Source of the DNA: Arthrobacter sp. AFG20
Lineage (GTDB): Bacteria > Actinomycetota > Actinomycetes > Actinomycetales > Micrococcaceae
NCBI RefSeq assembly: GCF_002892795.1
Contig: NZ_PJMC01000001.1
Span: forward strand, 248,001-312,000
Length of the DNA: 64,000 nt
Reading direction: 5' to 3'
The position numbers were made by a program, and so were the translations under genes. Within the stretch, counting starts at the first letter, position 1; every line of letters begins with the position of its first letter. Below the pieces are notes generated by a model that saw only the letters and a program-made list of their open reading frames with translations, made no database searches and was not told where the DNA came from. Below, one piece after another: positions 24,871 to 34,961 of this stretch.

Positions 24871-25794
24871 TTAACGGGTCAGCGCGGTAGCGACTTCGCC
24901 ACCGAGGGACACGTTACTGCGGTACACGTCGACATTTACAGTCAGGCTGCGGCCGTACGTATCGCGCTGAATGAAGTCCAAAAGGAACGGTGTGGTGTCC
25001 TTGCCGTTGATGCCGTTCTTCTCTGCCTGGGCCCACGCGCGGGAGAGAATGTCGGCGAGCTCGGCTGGAGGGAACTGTTTGTCCTCTGCGATCGGATTTG
25101 CCAAGAGGATGGCCGATTCGATGTGCAGGTCATCACGTGCGCTGCAGATTGCTGCAACTTCATCGGGAGTGTTGACCGCGTACTCGATTTCAAACCCCGA
25201 GTCGGAAACGTAGAAGCCAGGGTACTTCTTGGTCTTGTAGCCGATGACCGGGATGCTGAGCGTTTCGAAGCGTTCGAGGGTGGCTGCGACGTCCAGGATG
25301 GACTTCACACCGGCGCTGACGACGACGATCGGGGTAGTAGCCAAGGTAGTCATATCGGCAGATTCATCAAAGGATGTTGCCGCATCATGGTGCACTCCAC
25401 CCAAACCGCCGGTTGAGAACACTTTGATGCCGGCCCGGTGTGCCAGGAACGCCGTCGCTGCCACAGTAGTGCCGCCATGGAGCTGGAGGGCAGCGGCTAC
25501 GGGAAGATCGCGGAGGCTGACTTTCTTCACTGGCCCGTCATTGGAGAGCGAGGTGATCTGCTCAAGGCTGAGCCCCACGGTCGGAACACCGGCGAAGACA
25601 CCGATCGTGGCAGGAACGACCCCTTGACTGTGGAGGCGTTCCTCTGCTTCCAAAGCGACTTCGAGATTGAGCGGACGGGGAAGGCCGTGAGTGAAAATGG
25701 TCGATTCTAGAGCGACGACAGGGCGCCCTCTAGCAACGGCTGCGGCCACTTGCTCTGAGACCTGCAACGCCACACTGGCACGGGTGGATGACAC
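24871..25794 (-). CDS. psuG: pseudouridine-5'-phosphate glycosidase
   Basis: A 307-residue enzyme that splits pseudouridine 5'-phosphate into uracil and ribose 5-phosphate. Family signatures are VALESTIFTHGLPRPLN near the N-terminus, the KKVSLRDLP lysine, FLAHRAGIKVFSTGGLGGVH, and NPIAEDKQFP with GKDTTPFLLDF at the C-terminus. The GTG (VSSTRASVALQ) with a GGGAGA site is chosen; an earlier TTG would add 14 residues. The usual partner, a PfkB-type pseudouridine kinase, is not next to it. A perfect palindrome at 25837 may be its operator. Its stop is 15 bases from the transposon duplication. Confidence 0.9.
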   Translation of the reverse strand: MSSTRASVALQVSEQVAAAVARGRPVVALESTIFTHGLPRPLNLEVALEAEERLHSQGVVPATIGVFAGVPTVGLSLEQITSLSNDGPVKKVSLRDLPVAAALQLHGGTTVAATAFLAHRAGIKVFSTGGLGGVHHDAATSFDESADMTTLATTPIVVVSAGVKSILDVAATLERFETLSIPVIGYKTKKYPGFYVSDSGFEIEYAVNTPDEVAAICSARDDLHIESAILLANPIAEDKQFPPAELADILSRAWAQAEKNGINGKDTTPFLLDFIQRDTYGRSLTVNVDVYRSNVSLGGEVATALTR

Positions 25795-25836
25795 GGCTGG
25801 TCTCCCTGTAGAACGTGACCTGACTTGACGCACCAA

Positions 25837-25856
25837 GGTTCCCGCACGCGGGAACC
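25837..25856. promoter_or_regulatory. 20-bp palindrome upstream of psuG
   Basis: GGTTCCCGCACGCGGGAACC has 9-bp perfect arms around AC, 43 bases before the psuG start. No T run follows on either strand, so an operator is more likely than a terminator. The regulator is unknown. Confidence 0.45.
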
Positions 25857-25880
25857 AATAACAAGAATTAACATCCGCCC

Positions 25881-26367
25881 TTACGGGCGCAGCATTGCGG
25901 TCAGCACTCCACCGTCAGCGCGCACGGCAGCTCCGTTCGTCGCGAGGAAAGCGGGCTCGAGAGATAAACGGCGAGGTTGGCCATTTCGTCAGGCTCGATG
26001 AAGCGCCGAGGAGAGACGTCTGGTTCTCACCAATGATCACCGCCTTCAGATCTTCCGTCGAGAGTCGCTGCGCCTCGGCGATGTCGCGGACGGTACCGGC
26101 CACGCCGTCTGAGTAGGTCGGGCCGCCGAGGATTGTGTTGACCGTCACGCCAGTTCCACGGGTGAGCTTGGCGAGACCGTTACTCAAAGCGAGCATCCCC
26201 GCCTTGGTCACGCCGTAGTGCGTCATGTCAGCGGGTATGTTTACCCCTAATTCGCTCCCTAAAAAGATGATCTGGCCCCATCCTGCATCGACCATCCCGG
26301 GCAGCAGCTCTCGGGACAGCCGGACTCCGCTCATCACGTTGACTTCAGGCCCGTATACCTGCCCTGA
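25881..26367 (-). pseudogene. short-chain dehydrogenase (SDR) remnant, 5'-truncated and frameshifted
   Basis: The remnant begins in mid-protein with NVMSGVRLSRELLPGMVDAGWGQIIFLGSE, includes the catalytic YGVTK motif (HYGVTKAGMLALSNGLA), and continues to RLSTEDLKAVIIGENQTSLL. It then shifts into RFIEPDEMANLAVYLSSPLSS and again into ATNGAAVRADGGVLTAMLRP before the stop. The whole cofactor-binding N-terminal half (TGxxxGIG) is missing. The frame begins directly at the stop of the aldo/keto reductase gene, so a deletion joined the two. Confidence 0.75.
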
Positions 26368-27495
<1,128 letters not shown>

Positions 27496-27850
27496 TTAGC
27501 CCCGCTCGATGCGCATGTCCACTTTGTCGGGGAGGTTCTCGAAGGCGCTCAGGTCCGAGGTGATCTCTCCCATTTTGGTGAGGGTCGGGACGGAGCTGGT
27601 CTCCTCGTAGATGATGGTGATGCTGTCGAGGGGGTTGTAGTAAACGATGTCCCCACATCGCCGGCGGTGATGGTGATGGGCGTCCGGCCGGTCGAAGCCT
27701 CGGCGGGGGCGGAGAATTCGGTGGCCGCGGACGTGGTAGTTGCCGGGGCCGGGGAGGTAGCGGGGGTGTTTTCGGCCCCGGGGGCGGAACACGCCGCGAG
27801 GGCGATCGCGCCGAAGAGGCGAGGGCAATAAGGGACAGGGCCGTTTTCAT
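27496..27850 (-). pseudogene. cyclophilin-like-fold lipoprotein gene, frameshifted and shortened
   Basis: The 5' part starts MKTALSLIALAS, and after a shift the frame reads FGAIALAACSAPGAENTPA, which contains a lipobox (LAAC) followed by an Ala/Thr/Pro-rich linker. After PITITAGDV the frame shifts again to GDIVYYNPLDSITIIYEETSSVPTLTKMGEI, the C-terminal part of the cyclophilin-like domain (PF18050 type). The middle of the domain is missing. An intact version would be a secreted lipid-anchored protein. It lies between the aldo/keto reductase and SDR genes. Confidence 0.6.
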
Positions 27851-27856
27851 CAATTT

Positions 27857-28696
27857 CTAAGTGTTTTCTAGGGCCATGGAGGAGGACAGTTCGCTGTGTG
27901 CTTTGATTTGCTCCAGGAGCAGTTGCGCTTTCTGCTCGACGCCGGCGACGACGTCTGCTCCGGCGACGAACCGCAGCGGCGGGGTGTCCATGCCGGCGAT
28001 GGTGACGAGGGCTGTGCCGAGCTTGGTGGGGTCTCCGCCCTGCTTACCGTTCATGGCCTTCCACGCGGCGATGGTCTGGGTGGTGCGCTCGGCGTAGTCG
28101 TCGATGGACAGTTCGGGCCAGATGGAGGACGCGCCCTCGACGAGGAGTTCGGTGCGGAAGAAGCCGGGTTCGACGATGGTGGTGTGGATGCCGTAGGGCT
28201 GGAGGTCGTACTGGAGGGACTCCATCCAGCCTTCGAGGGCGAACTTTGATGCGGCGTAGGCGGCGCAGAACTCCTGGCCGATGATGCCTGCGGCGGAGGT
28301 GATGGTGATGACGTGGCCGCTGCGCTGCTTGCGCATGACCGGAAGGAGGGCACGGGTGACGTTGAGCGGGCCGAAGAAGTTTGTTTCCATCTGCGCTCGG
28401 AACTGCCGGTCGCTGATTTCCTCGAAATAGCCGGCGTGAAAGTTACCTGCGTTGTTGACGAGAACGTCAATACTCCCGAAGCGTCCCACTGCTGCTTCGG
28501 CGGCGGCCGCCGAGGCTGCGGCGTCGGTGATATCCAGCGACAGGGCAAGAAGGTTTTCGTGTTCGCCAAGGGCTGCGGTGACTTTGGCGGCGTCGCGGGC
28601 GGTGCCGACGACACGGTAGCCGGCGTTGAGGGCCGCCTTGGCCAGATCGACGCCCATGCCGCGGGCAGCTCCGGTAATGAACCAAACGTTGGTCAT
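27857..28696 (-). CDS. SDR family oxidoreductase
   Basis: A 279-residue classical short-chain dehydrogenase. The cofactor motif is FITGAARGMG, NNAG is present, the catalytic serine lies in ITITSAAG, and the YxxxK pair is in AAYAASKFALEG. The C-terminal substrate lobe is longer than the minimum, as in the retinol-dehydrogenase-like group. It is divergent from the MmyB-type regulator 146 bases away and probably under its control. The substrate is unknown. Confidence 0.88.
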   Translation of the reverse strand: MTNVWFITGAARGMGVDLAKAALNAGYRVVGTARDAAKVTAALGEHENLLALSLDITDAAASAAAAEAAVGRFGSIDVLVNNAGNFHAGYFEEISDRQFRAQMETNFFGPLNVTRALLPVMRKQRSGHVITITSAAGIIGQEFCAAYAASKFALEGWMESLQYDLQPYGIHTTIVEPGFFRTELLVEGASSIWPELSIDDYAERTTQTIAAWKAMNGKQGGDPTKLGTALVTIAGMDTPPLRFVAGADVVAGVEQKAQLLLEQIKAHSELSSSMALENT

Positions 28697-28842
28697 GCTG
28701 ATGCCTTTCTGAAGCTCGCCAGCCCGTTCGGGGCGGCTGATGTTTCAAGTCAACGGGCCGGCGAGGGGCCTAGCGAGACCCTACCTAGAGGTTCCCTGAC
28801 AGGGCCCCGCTGGCGCGGCCGATCCGGGGTACCTTCGATTCC

Positions 28843-29748
28843 ATGGACAACCATGACGACCTCAGCCAGTTCCTCATCTCGAGGCGGGCCAAGCTGACCC
28901 TGCAGCAAGTGGGCCTGCCTGACTTCGGCGGGCGGCGCCGCGTCCCCGGCCTGCGCCGGGAAGAAGTAGCGCTCCTGGCCGGCATGAGCTCGGAGTACTA
29001 CAAACGCCTGGAACGCGGCAATGCCAAGGGAGCGTCGGAGGCCGTCATCGATGGCGTCAGCCGGGCCCTGCAGCTGGATGAGGCCGAGCACTCACATCTC
29101 TACGAACTCATCCGCTCAGCCAACGCCGGTGCCCACCTGCAGCGTAGGGGCCCGGCACGCAAAACGCAGATCAACCCGACCCTGCAGCAGACCATCGACG
29201 CGATGTCCACCGTCCCGGTGTACGTGCAAAACGGCCGGCTGGACGCAGTGGCCACCAACCGCCTCGGCAGGGCTCTCTTCTCGGAGATGTTCGAGAACTC
29301 CCGGCAGCCCGTGAACGCCGCACGCTTCGCCTTCCTCGACGCCAGAGCACAGACGTTCTACCGGGACTGGGAATCCAACACCCGCCAGATTGTCGCCCTC
29401 CTCCGGGTCGAAGCGGGCCGTTCCCCCTACGACCGCCTGCTCAGCGACCTCGTGGGCGAACTCTCAACCCGCAGCGACCTTTTCCGGAAACTCTGGGGAG
29501 CCCACGACGTCCGCGAACACCGCAGCGGCATCAAAAGCGTTCACCACCCCATCGTTGGCGACCTCGACCTGAACTACCTCGGGCTGGACCTGGCCTCCGA
29601 CCGAACCCTCCAGATGCTCGTGTTCTCCGCGGAACCAGGCTCCACGTCCCACGACGGACTGCAGCTGCTGGCTAATTGGGCCGCTACAAACAGCGTCGAG
29701 TTGAAGGCCAACGACGAAGCAGCCACTAACCACATCCCTGGAATTTGA
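28843..29748 (+). CDS. XRE family regulator with MmyB-like ligand domain
   Basis: A 301-residue protein. The N-terminal helix-turn-helix reads VPGLRREEVALLAGMSSEYYKRLERGNAKGAS. The C-terminal domain has the MmyB-like PAS-type fold (PVYVQNGRLDAVATNRLGRALFSEMF and FYRDWESNTRQIVALLRVEAGR), thought to bind a lipid-like or fatty-acid ligand. Such genes are typically divergent from one SDR or oxidoreductase gene, as here. It likely represses the SDR/aldo-keto reductase group. Confidence 0.9.
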   Translation: MDNHDDLSQFLISRRAKLTLQQVGLPDFGGRRRVPGLRREEVALLAGMSSEYYKRLERGNAKGASEAVIDGVSRALQLDEAEHSHLYELIRSANAGAHLQRRGPARKTQINPTLQQTIDAMSTVPVYVQNGRLDAVATNRLGRALFSEMFENSRQPVNAARFAFLDARAQTFYRDWESNTRQIVALLRVEAGRSPYDRLLSDLVGELSTRSDLFRKLWGAHDVREHRSGIKSVHHPIVGDLDLNYLGLDLASDRTLQMLVFSAEPGSTSHDGLQLLANWAATNSVELKANDEAATNHIPGI

Positions 29749-29995
29749 TGCTGCGATCCTAAACTGTCGCTCCGAGCGAAGGCTGGAACCACAGCGTTGG
29801 CACGTCCGAGCGGTTTGTCCAAAGCCGTCGATGGCCATCAGGCAGCTTTGATCTAAGTTGGCTATGGCATCCAGATCATTGCCGCTATGGTTGCGCTTTG
29901 AGGGACAGGATGCTGCTGATCATGTGCGGGACAGCAGAGGTTACCGCGCCGTGCTGGTCCATAAGCTGGAGACTGACTGACGGAAGGCTGGCGCC

Positions 29996-30568
29996 ATGCG
30001 GAAACTGATCTACGGCATGAACCTGACCTTGGACGGCTACATCGCCGCGGCCGGCGACGACATCGGTTGGAGCGGGCCGAGCGGGCCGAGCGACGAACTG
30101 TTCCAGTGGTGGCTCGACCAGGAGCGGGCGAGCGGCCTGTCGCTGTACGGCCGCAAGCTGTGGGAGACGATGAGCTCCTACTGGCCGACCGGCGACCAGC
30201 AGCCCAACGCCACCCCCGCGGAGATCGAATTCGCGAGGAACTGGCGGGACACGCCGAAGGTGGTGTTCTCCTCGACGATCGACAAGGTCGACTGGAACAC
30301 CCGCCTGGTCACCGGCGACGCGATCGCCGAGATCACTCGGCTCAAGGCCGAGGACGGCGGCCCGATGAGCGTCGGTGGCGCAACGCTCGCTGGGGCGGCC
30401 ATGCGGGCCGGGCTGATAGACGAGTACGCGCTGGCCACCTATCCGGTCCTGGTGGGCGGCGGCACGCCGTTCTTCACTGCGCTGGACAGCTGGGTGAACC
30501 TGGATCTGGTGGAGACGCGGACGTTTCCCGGCGGCGTGGTCCTGACCAGGTACGAGACGAGGCGCTGA
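29996..30568 (+). CDS. dihydrofolate reductase family protein (RibD C-terminal domain)
   Basis: A 190-residue protein starting MRKLIYGMNLTLDGYIAAAGDDIGW, the usual opening of the DHFR/RibD-C superfamily. It has the LYGRKLWETMSSYW and PKVVFSSTIDKVDWNTRLV segments, and GGATLAGAAMRAGLIDEY for the cofactor site. Actinobacteria carry many paralogues and their reactions are mostly unknown; a classical folA or ribD role is unlikely. The gene stands alone, with about 250 bases on each side in which I see no convincing gene. Confidence 0.82.
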   Translation: MRKLIYGMNLTLDGYIAAAGDDIGWSGPSGPSDELFQWWLDQERASGLSLYGRKLWETMSSYWPTGDQQPNATPAEIEFARNWRDTPKVVFSSTIDKVDWNTRLVTGDAIAEITRLKAEDGGPMSVGGATLAGAAMRAGLIDEYALATYPVLVGGGTPFFTALDSWVNLDLVETRTFPGGVVLTRYETRR

Positions 30569-30821
30569 GCGCGATTCCTCTGCAGAGTCGGGAAACAGCC
30601 GCCCCATGGCGGAGGCCAGCAGATAGGTCGGACGGTGCTTGTGCACCGCCCCGGCGACCAGCTCTGCCCGTAAGCCGGTCGATAGAAGGGCGCGCCCTCT
30701 CGCATTCTCGACCGGGTGAGGGGCTAGTGTCGGGATGCCCGTATGCCCTGCCCGATTTATCGCCCGGTGAAGGTCCCCCAACCGGAGCACTACGGCCGTC
30801 TCGCAAGTGCGCGCCCGCTGC

Positions 30822-31409
30822 CTAACCGTTCATGATGTCGTTGCGCCGGGCCATGTACTCCTCCATGGAAATTTGGCCGTCGCTGTACTGCTGGTCCAGC
30901 TCAGCCAGTTTCCGGGCACGGAACCCCTGCGGGGCCGACGGCGGCGGGGGAGCCGAGCGTGCCGGATTCTGCTGTGCCCGGGGAGGGTTGGCCCTGTACT
31001 CCGGGCTGTCCTCATAGGGGACCGGTCCCTGCTGCCAGGACGGCGCACCGGTGCCGCCGGGACCGGGCTGGTTCGGATATGGCTGGTTCGGACCGGGCTG
31101 CGGGAACGGCGGGTAGGGCTGGTTCAGGGGCGGAAGCTCTTCCCGGCCGCCGCGCTGGGGAAACCCCAATCCACCGCTGAAGTAGTCCTGCTGGGAGTAG
31201 CCGTCCCGCGGCCGGTTGTCCGGGCGGCCCTGGAATGGGCCACCGAAAGGGCTGCCCGGCTGGTTGCCGAACTGGTCGGGCGCCCCGCCCGGAAACTGTC
31301 CGGGCAGGCCTGGGCCCTGGTTCCGCTGTTGGACCGACCGCCGGTACATCCGCATGCCCATGGGAACCAGTACGGCCAGAATGATGATCCAGAAAAACAA
31401 GTCGAACAC
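30822..31409 (-). CDS. SHOCT domain membrane protein with a Pro/Gly/Gln-rich linker
   Basis: A protein of 195 residues from the GTG (VFDLFFWIIILAVLVPMGMRMYRR), which has GAGAGG upstream; an ATG at 31436 would add nine residues. One N-terminal membrane span is followed by a long Pro/Gly/Gln-rich region (for example PYPPFPQPGPNQPYPNQPGP). The C-terminal SHOCT motif is RKLAELDQQYSDGQISMEEYMARRNDIM. The SHOCT domain is a short oligomerisation or binding module of unclear role. The start choice is uncertain. Confidence 0.75.
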   Translation of the reverse strand: MFDLFFWIIILAVLVPMGMRMYRRSVQQRNQGPGLPGQFPGGAPDQFGNQPGSPFGGPFQGRPDNRPRDGYSQQDYFSGGLGFPQRGGREELPPLNQPYPPFPQPGPNQPYPNQPGPGGTGAPSWQQGPVPYEDSPEYRANPPRAQQNPARSAPPPPSAPQGFRARKLAELDQQYSDGQISMEEYMARRNDIMNG

Positions 31410-31466
31410 GGTGGAGGCCTCTCGGTGAGTGTCCATTCCAGCTTAGTCCTCTGCGAGAACAAGCTC

Positions 31467-32618
31467 TCAGGTGCCCGCCGGAACCCGGACTGTCAGCATG
31501 CCGAGGAAGTCCCCGTACCCGGCCACTGCCACTTCCAGCGCATTTTCCAGCTCCTGTCCGAGCGGCCGGGAGAGCCGGATGTCCAGTTCGCAGCGGTGCA
31601 CATCCGACCCCCGCCGGACGAGGGAATGCCGCCAGGAGCCCGCCATTACCCCGTCGAGCAGGACCACGTGCATGGGATTGTCGCCAAAGGGATACGCTGG
31701 CGCGGTTCCGCCGAAATAGTGCCGTGAGACCGAATAGCCCATGATGTATTCGTCGTAGCACTGGACCAGGTCGATCTGCGGCTGGCGTAGGTTCTCGCCC
31801 CGACGCTGCGCCTCCCCGCCAGACTCCGGCGGCCGGAGATAGAACTCGGCGCCGTCGAAGCTGGCGGCAACGATTCCGCCCGGAGCGATCTCGTCCGCCA
31901 GCGCCAGCCCCTCGCGCACATCAGTCATCGTGAGTCCGGACCAGTCCGCGCAGTCCCGGACGGTGGCCGGCCCGCGGCTCCCGAAATACCTCAGCGCTAG
32001 GGCGGCCAACGATTCCTCCCGCGAGGGCACGGCGGGCGGGGCGGCCACCGCCACGCGCTCATCGAACGAGGCGTACGTCTGCCGCAGCGCACCGCCGGGA
32101 CTGCGGACGGGAGCACCGCTCACCAGCACCCCGTTGATCTCGGCATGCATGATCAGGTATGCAAGGGCGAGTCCCTTGACCGGGAAGCCCGCACCCTGCA
32201 GCCTGGCAGCGAGCTGCTCACGGGTGAGGTGCACCCCGCCTGACACCGCTTCCGCCAGCACGTCGTCGCTGCGGTACGCTGCCGCACCGTCGATCCCGGT
32301 CCTGCGGTACGTGCCGCCATTCGCCTGGTGCAGCCGTGGTGCGGACAAGGCCCGGAGCCACGGCAGGTCATCGCGGTGCACAAAATGCCAGGTGGGCCGC
32401 AGGATGTGGGTCCGGAGGATCCGTCCGTCGGCAACTGCCTGCTCCACATCGGCGGCCGTCGCGCCGGTGGTCCGCTGGGCCAGCGACCAGCGCGCATAGG
32501 GGAACTCCTGCGCCTGGACCGCCAGCAGGTTTTTCAGGGCATCCTCCGCCGTGGCGGCCCGCGGCTCCCTCAGCTGCTGGCCGGCCAGCCGGGTCCGCAG
32601 CACCTCATGGGGTTCCAT
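31467..32618 (-). CDS. winged-helix DNA-binding protein of the AlkZ/YcaQ glycosylase family
   Basis: A 383-residue HTH_42 (PF06224) protein. The start MEPHEVLRTRLAGQQL and AVQAQEFPYARWSLAQRT resemble the group that includes the interstrand-crosslink and alkyl-purine glycosylases AlkZ and YcaQ. The catalytic QxQ/QxD-type segment may be the LLAVQAQEFPYAR stretch. The C-terminal FGDNPMHVVLLDGVMAGSWRH is also conserved. Whether this one is a glycosylase or only binds DNA cannot be said. An 18-bp tandem repeat lies just before its start. Confidence 0.78.
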   Translation of the reverse strand: MEPHEVLRTRLAGQQLREPRAATAEDALKNLLAVQAQEFPYARWSLAQRTTGATAADVEQAVADGRILRTHILRPTWHFVHRDDLPWLRALSAPRLHQANGGTYRRTGIDGAAAYRSDDVLAEAVSGGVHLTREQLAARLQGAGFPVKGLALAYLIMHAEINGVLVSGAPVRSPGGALRQTYASFDERVAVAAPPAVPSREESLAALALRYFGSRGPATVRDCADWSGLTMTDVREGLALADEIAPGGIVAASFDGAEFYLRPPESGGEAQRRGENLRQPQIDLVQCYDEYIMGYSVSRHYFGGTAPAYPFGDNPMHVVLLDGVMAGSWRHSLVRRGSDVHRCELDIRLSRPLGQELENALEVAVAGYGDFLGMLTVRVPAGT

Positions 32619-32642
32619 GCCCGACGCCGCTCCTCACCTTTG

Positions 32643-32678
32643 GCAGTTCAGTCAGCCTTAGCAGTTCAGTCACCTTGG
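32643..32678. repeat. 18-bp tandem repeat, two copies
   Basis: GCAGTTCAGTCAGCCTTA is followed directly by GCAGTTCAGTCACCTTGG, identical over the first 12 bases and similar after. It lies 25-60 bases upstream of the AlkZ-like gene start on the minus strand and may be a regulatory direct repeat. Confidence 0.5.
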
Positions 32679-32843
32679 CGGTCCGGCCGCCTAACCGAGC
32701 CCCACGGGGCCCCCGGACCGAACACGGGTTCCGGCGTCGGCGTGATGGTGGGTTCGGTTCCGCTCACCTTCCCATCCTGTACCGGCACCGCGCGGCTGCG
32801 CCACCGTAGGTTGTTGCCAGCGGGTAACTGTAAGAATGGAGCC

Positions 32844-33494
32844 ATGACTTTAGCCGACTCCTTTCCTGCCCCCGTTGTTCTGTGGTCCAAGCCTGAGGAA
32901 GCTAGGGCCGGCAAGCCACTGCTCGTCCTGCTGCACGGCTACGGCGCGAACGAGCAGGACCTCCTCAGCCTGGCTGACATGCTCCCGGACGAGTTCACGG
33001 TTGCATCGGTCCGCGCACCCATCGCCATGGGGCCGGGTTTTTCCTGGTTCCCGCTGACCGGCTCGATCGAATACTCCGTCGACGCCGTCAAGGACGCGTC
33101 GGCGTACGTGCTGGACTGGCTGGACACGGTCAAGGCCAACCACCCGTCCGTCACCCTTCTCGGCTTTTCGATGGGCATGGCCATGGCCACCACGCTGCTC
33201 CGTCAGCGGCCCGCTGACTTTGCCGCCGTCGTCGGACTTTCAGGTTTTGTGGTTAACGCGGAGTCCGACGGCGAGTTCCGCGACGCCGAGCTGGACGGAA
33301 CAGTGCCGCTGTTCTGGGGCCGGGACCAGCAGGATCCGGTCATCACGCCCGACAAGATCGACTACACGATGGGCTGGGTGCGCAAGCACGTGAAGCTGAC
33401 CAAGGTCCTCTACACCGGCATGTGGCACGGCATCAACGCCCAGGAGATCGGGCACGTGTCCGAGTTCCTCACCCACGAGGTGCTGAACAAGTAA
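32844..33494 (+). CDS. alpha/beta hydrolase, carboxylesterase/phospholipase family
   Basis: A 216-residue serine hydrolase. LLVLLHGYGANEQDLLSLADML is the oxyanion-loop region, the nucleophile is in LLGFSMGMAMA, the aspartate probably in RDQQDPVI and the histidine in GMWHGINAQEI. Length and pattern match the YpfH/carboxylesterase group. The ATG giving MTLADSFPAPVVL is chosen. It probably acts on short-chain esters in the cytoplasm; no signal peptide is seen. Confidence 0.82.
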   Translation: MTLADSFPAPVVLWSKPEEARAGKPLLVLLHGYGANEQDLLSLADMLPDEFTVASVRAPIAMGPGFSWFPLTGSIEYSVDAVKDASAYVLDWLDTVKANHPSVTLLGFSMGMAMATTLLRQRPADFAAVVGLSGFVVNAESDGEFRDAELDGTVPLFWGRDQQDPVITPDKIDYTMGWVRKHVKLTKVLYTGMWHGINAQEIGHVSEFLTHEVLNK

Positions 33495-33516
33495 GCCCCT
33501 TTTAGCGAAGCAAGCT

Positions 33517-33750
33517 TTACGTCTGGGGGGCGCTGACCCGGACAGTCTGACCGTTCACGGTCACGGTGTCCCCGTTGTGAAGCTGCCGGCCGCGCCGGTC
33601 ATCGATCTCGCCGTTGACCTTGACCAGGCCGTTCTTGATCAGCTCCGTGGCCTCCACGCCGTCCTCCACGAGGTTGGCGAGCTTCAGGACCTGTCCCAGG
33701 CGGATCATGGTGTCGCGGATGGTGATCTCTTCGAATTCCGGGTTGCTCAT
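33517..33750 (-). CDS. RNA-binding S4 domain protein
   Basis: A small 77-residue protein made almost only of an S4 domain: IRLGQVLKLANLVEDGVEATELIKNGLVKVNGEIDDRRGRQL, with C-terminal beta strands (VTVNGQTVRV). It resembles the YbcJ group and other stand-alone S4 proteins that bind structured RNA, often ribosomal. It is divergent from the DMT transporter with starts only 33 bases apart. Confidence 0.85.
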   Translation of the reverse strand: MSNPEFEEITIRDTMIRLGQVLKLANLVEDGVEATELIKNGLVKVNGEIDDRRGRQLHNGDTVTVNGQTVRVSAPQT

Positions 33751-33783
33751 ACCAGTAATGATGCCTGACGTAAGGTGAAACCA

Positions 33784-34806
33784 ATGACTCATGCACCCCG
33801 GCTGCCCCTTGCCGTGGGCCTCCCGATGGCCGTGGCCTCCGGCCTTGCCATTCCCGTCCAGGGGCGGATCAACGGGGCCCTTGGTGAACGCCTCGGTGAC
33901 GGCATCGCCGCAGCCGTCGTCAGTTTCAGCACCGGGCTGATCGTGATGGTCATCGTGTCCCTGCTTGCTCCGCGCGGGCGCGCCGGCCTCGCCCAAATCC
34001 TGCCCGCCCTGCGGGAACGCCGCTTCCCGCCGTACTACGCGCTCGCCGGCGGCATCGGCGCCTTCTTCGTGTTCGCGCAGTCCTTCACCGTGGGGCTGCT
34101 GGGCATCGCCCTCTTCACGGTGGCAACCGTCACCGGACAGACACTCAGCGGCCTGCTCGTGGACCGCCTGGGCATCGGTCCGGCCGGCAAGAAGTCCGTG
34201 ACCGGCATCCGCGTCATCGGCTGCATCCTCACCATCGCGGCCGTCTCCTGGGCAGTGTCACCCCGGTTCGCCGGCGGCGCTGCAGGCGCGGCAGGTGCGG
34301 CCGGTGCGGCCGGCAGTGCGGCGGGCGGCGGGGCGGCCGACCCCGCAGCACTGCTGCTGCCGGTCATCCTGCCGGTTCTCGCCGGCTTCCTCATGAGCTT
34401 CCAGCAGGCAATGAACGGCACCGCCACCGTGCACTACGGCACCCCGATCGCCGCCACGCTGGTGAACTTCATCGCGGGCACCTGCGTGCTGTGGGTTGCC
34501 TGGTCCATCAAGGTGGCCGTCGCCGGGCCTGCCAACCCGCTGCCGGGGGAGTGGTGGTACTACCTCGGCGGGCCCATGGGCTGCGTGTTCATCGGTCTCG
34601 GCGCGCTTCTTGTGCGCAGCCTCGGGGTGCTGGTGACGGGCCTCGGCATGATCGCCGGCCAGCTGCTGGGGTCGCTCGGCCTGGACCTGCTGGCGCCCAC
34701 GCCGGGCACCGTGGTGGAGGCTGCCACGGTCCTGGGGACCCTGCTCACCCTCGCGTCCATCGTCGTGGCCACCCTGCCCTGGCCGCGGGGTGCCTTTCGA
34801 AGGTGA
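33784..34806 (+). CDS. DMT family transporter (DUF606/YdcZ type)
   Basis: A 340-residue membrane protein made of two similar halves, each beginning near [25 protein letters not shown] or [26 protein letters not shown], the DUF606 pattern. Ten spans are likely. Between the halves is an Ala/Gly run of about 25 residues, encoded by GC-rich near-repeats. The ATG with TAAGG upstream is used. The substrate is unknown; relatives include small-drug and metabolite exporters. Confidence 0.82.
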   Translation: MTHAPRLPLAVGLPMAVASGLAIPVQGRINGALGERLGDGIAAAVVSFSTGLIVMVIVSLLAPRGRAGLAQILPALRERRFPPYYALAGGIGAFFVFAQSFTVGLLGIALFTVATVTGQTLSGLLVDRLGIGPAGKKSVTGIRVIGCILTIAAVSWAVSPRFAGGAAGAAGAAGAAGSAAGGGAADPAALLLPVILPVLAGFLMSFQQAMNGTATVHYGTPIAATLVNFIAGTCVLWVAWSIKVAVAGPANPLPGEWWYYLGGPMGCVFIGLGALLVRSLGVLVTGLGMIAGQLLGSLGLDLLAPTPGTVVEAATVLGTLLTLASIVVATLPWPRGAFRR

Positions 34807-34961
34807 TGGGGCGCCGTCCGGGAGCAGCGCCCGGTAGGCTAGGTCTCGCAGCTTCCTGCACTGTTTTCCCTTTCCCACGCCCCCGCCCGGCATCCAGCCG
34901 CGGTCCAGGGCCACAGACACCGCGGACCGCACCCAGCGGCCCTGTAGAAATTGGAGTTCCC

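Noticed and set aside
29885..30790. A long minus-strand frame over the RibD-like gene
   Set aside because: It is antisense to a gene with a clear family. The short non-coding ends at 29749-29995 and 30569-30821 show no supported gene.
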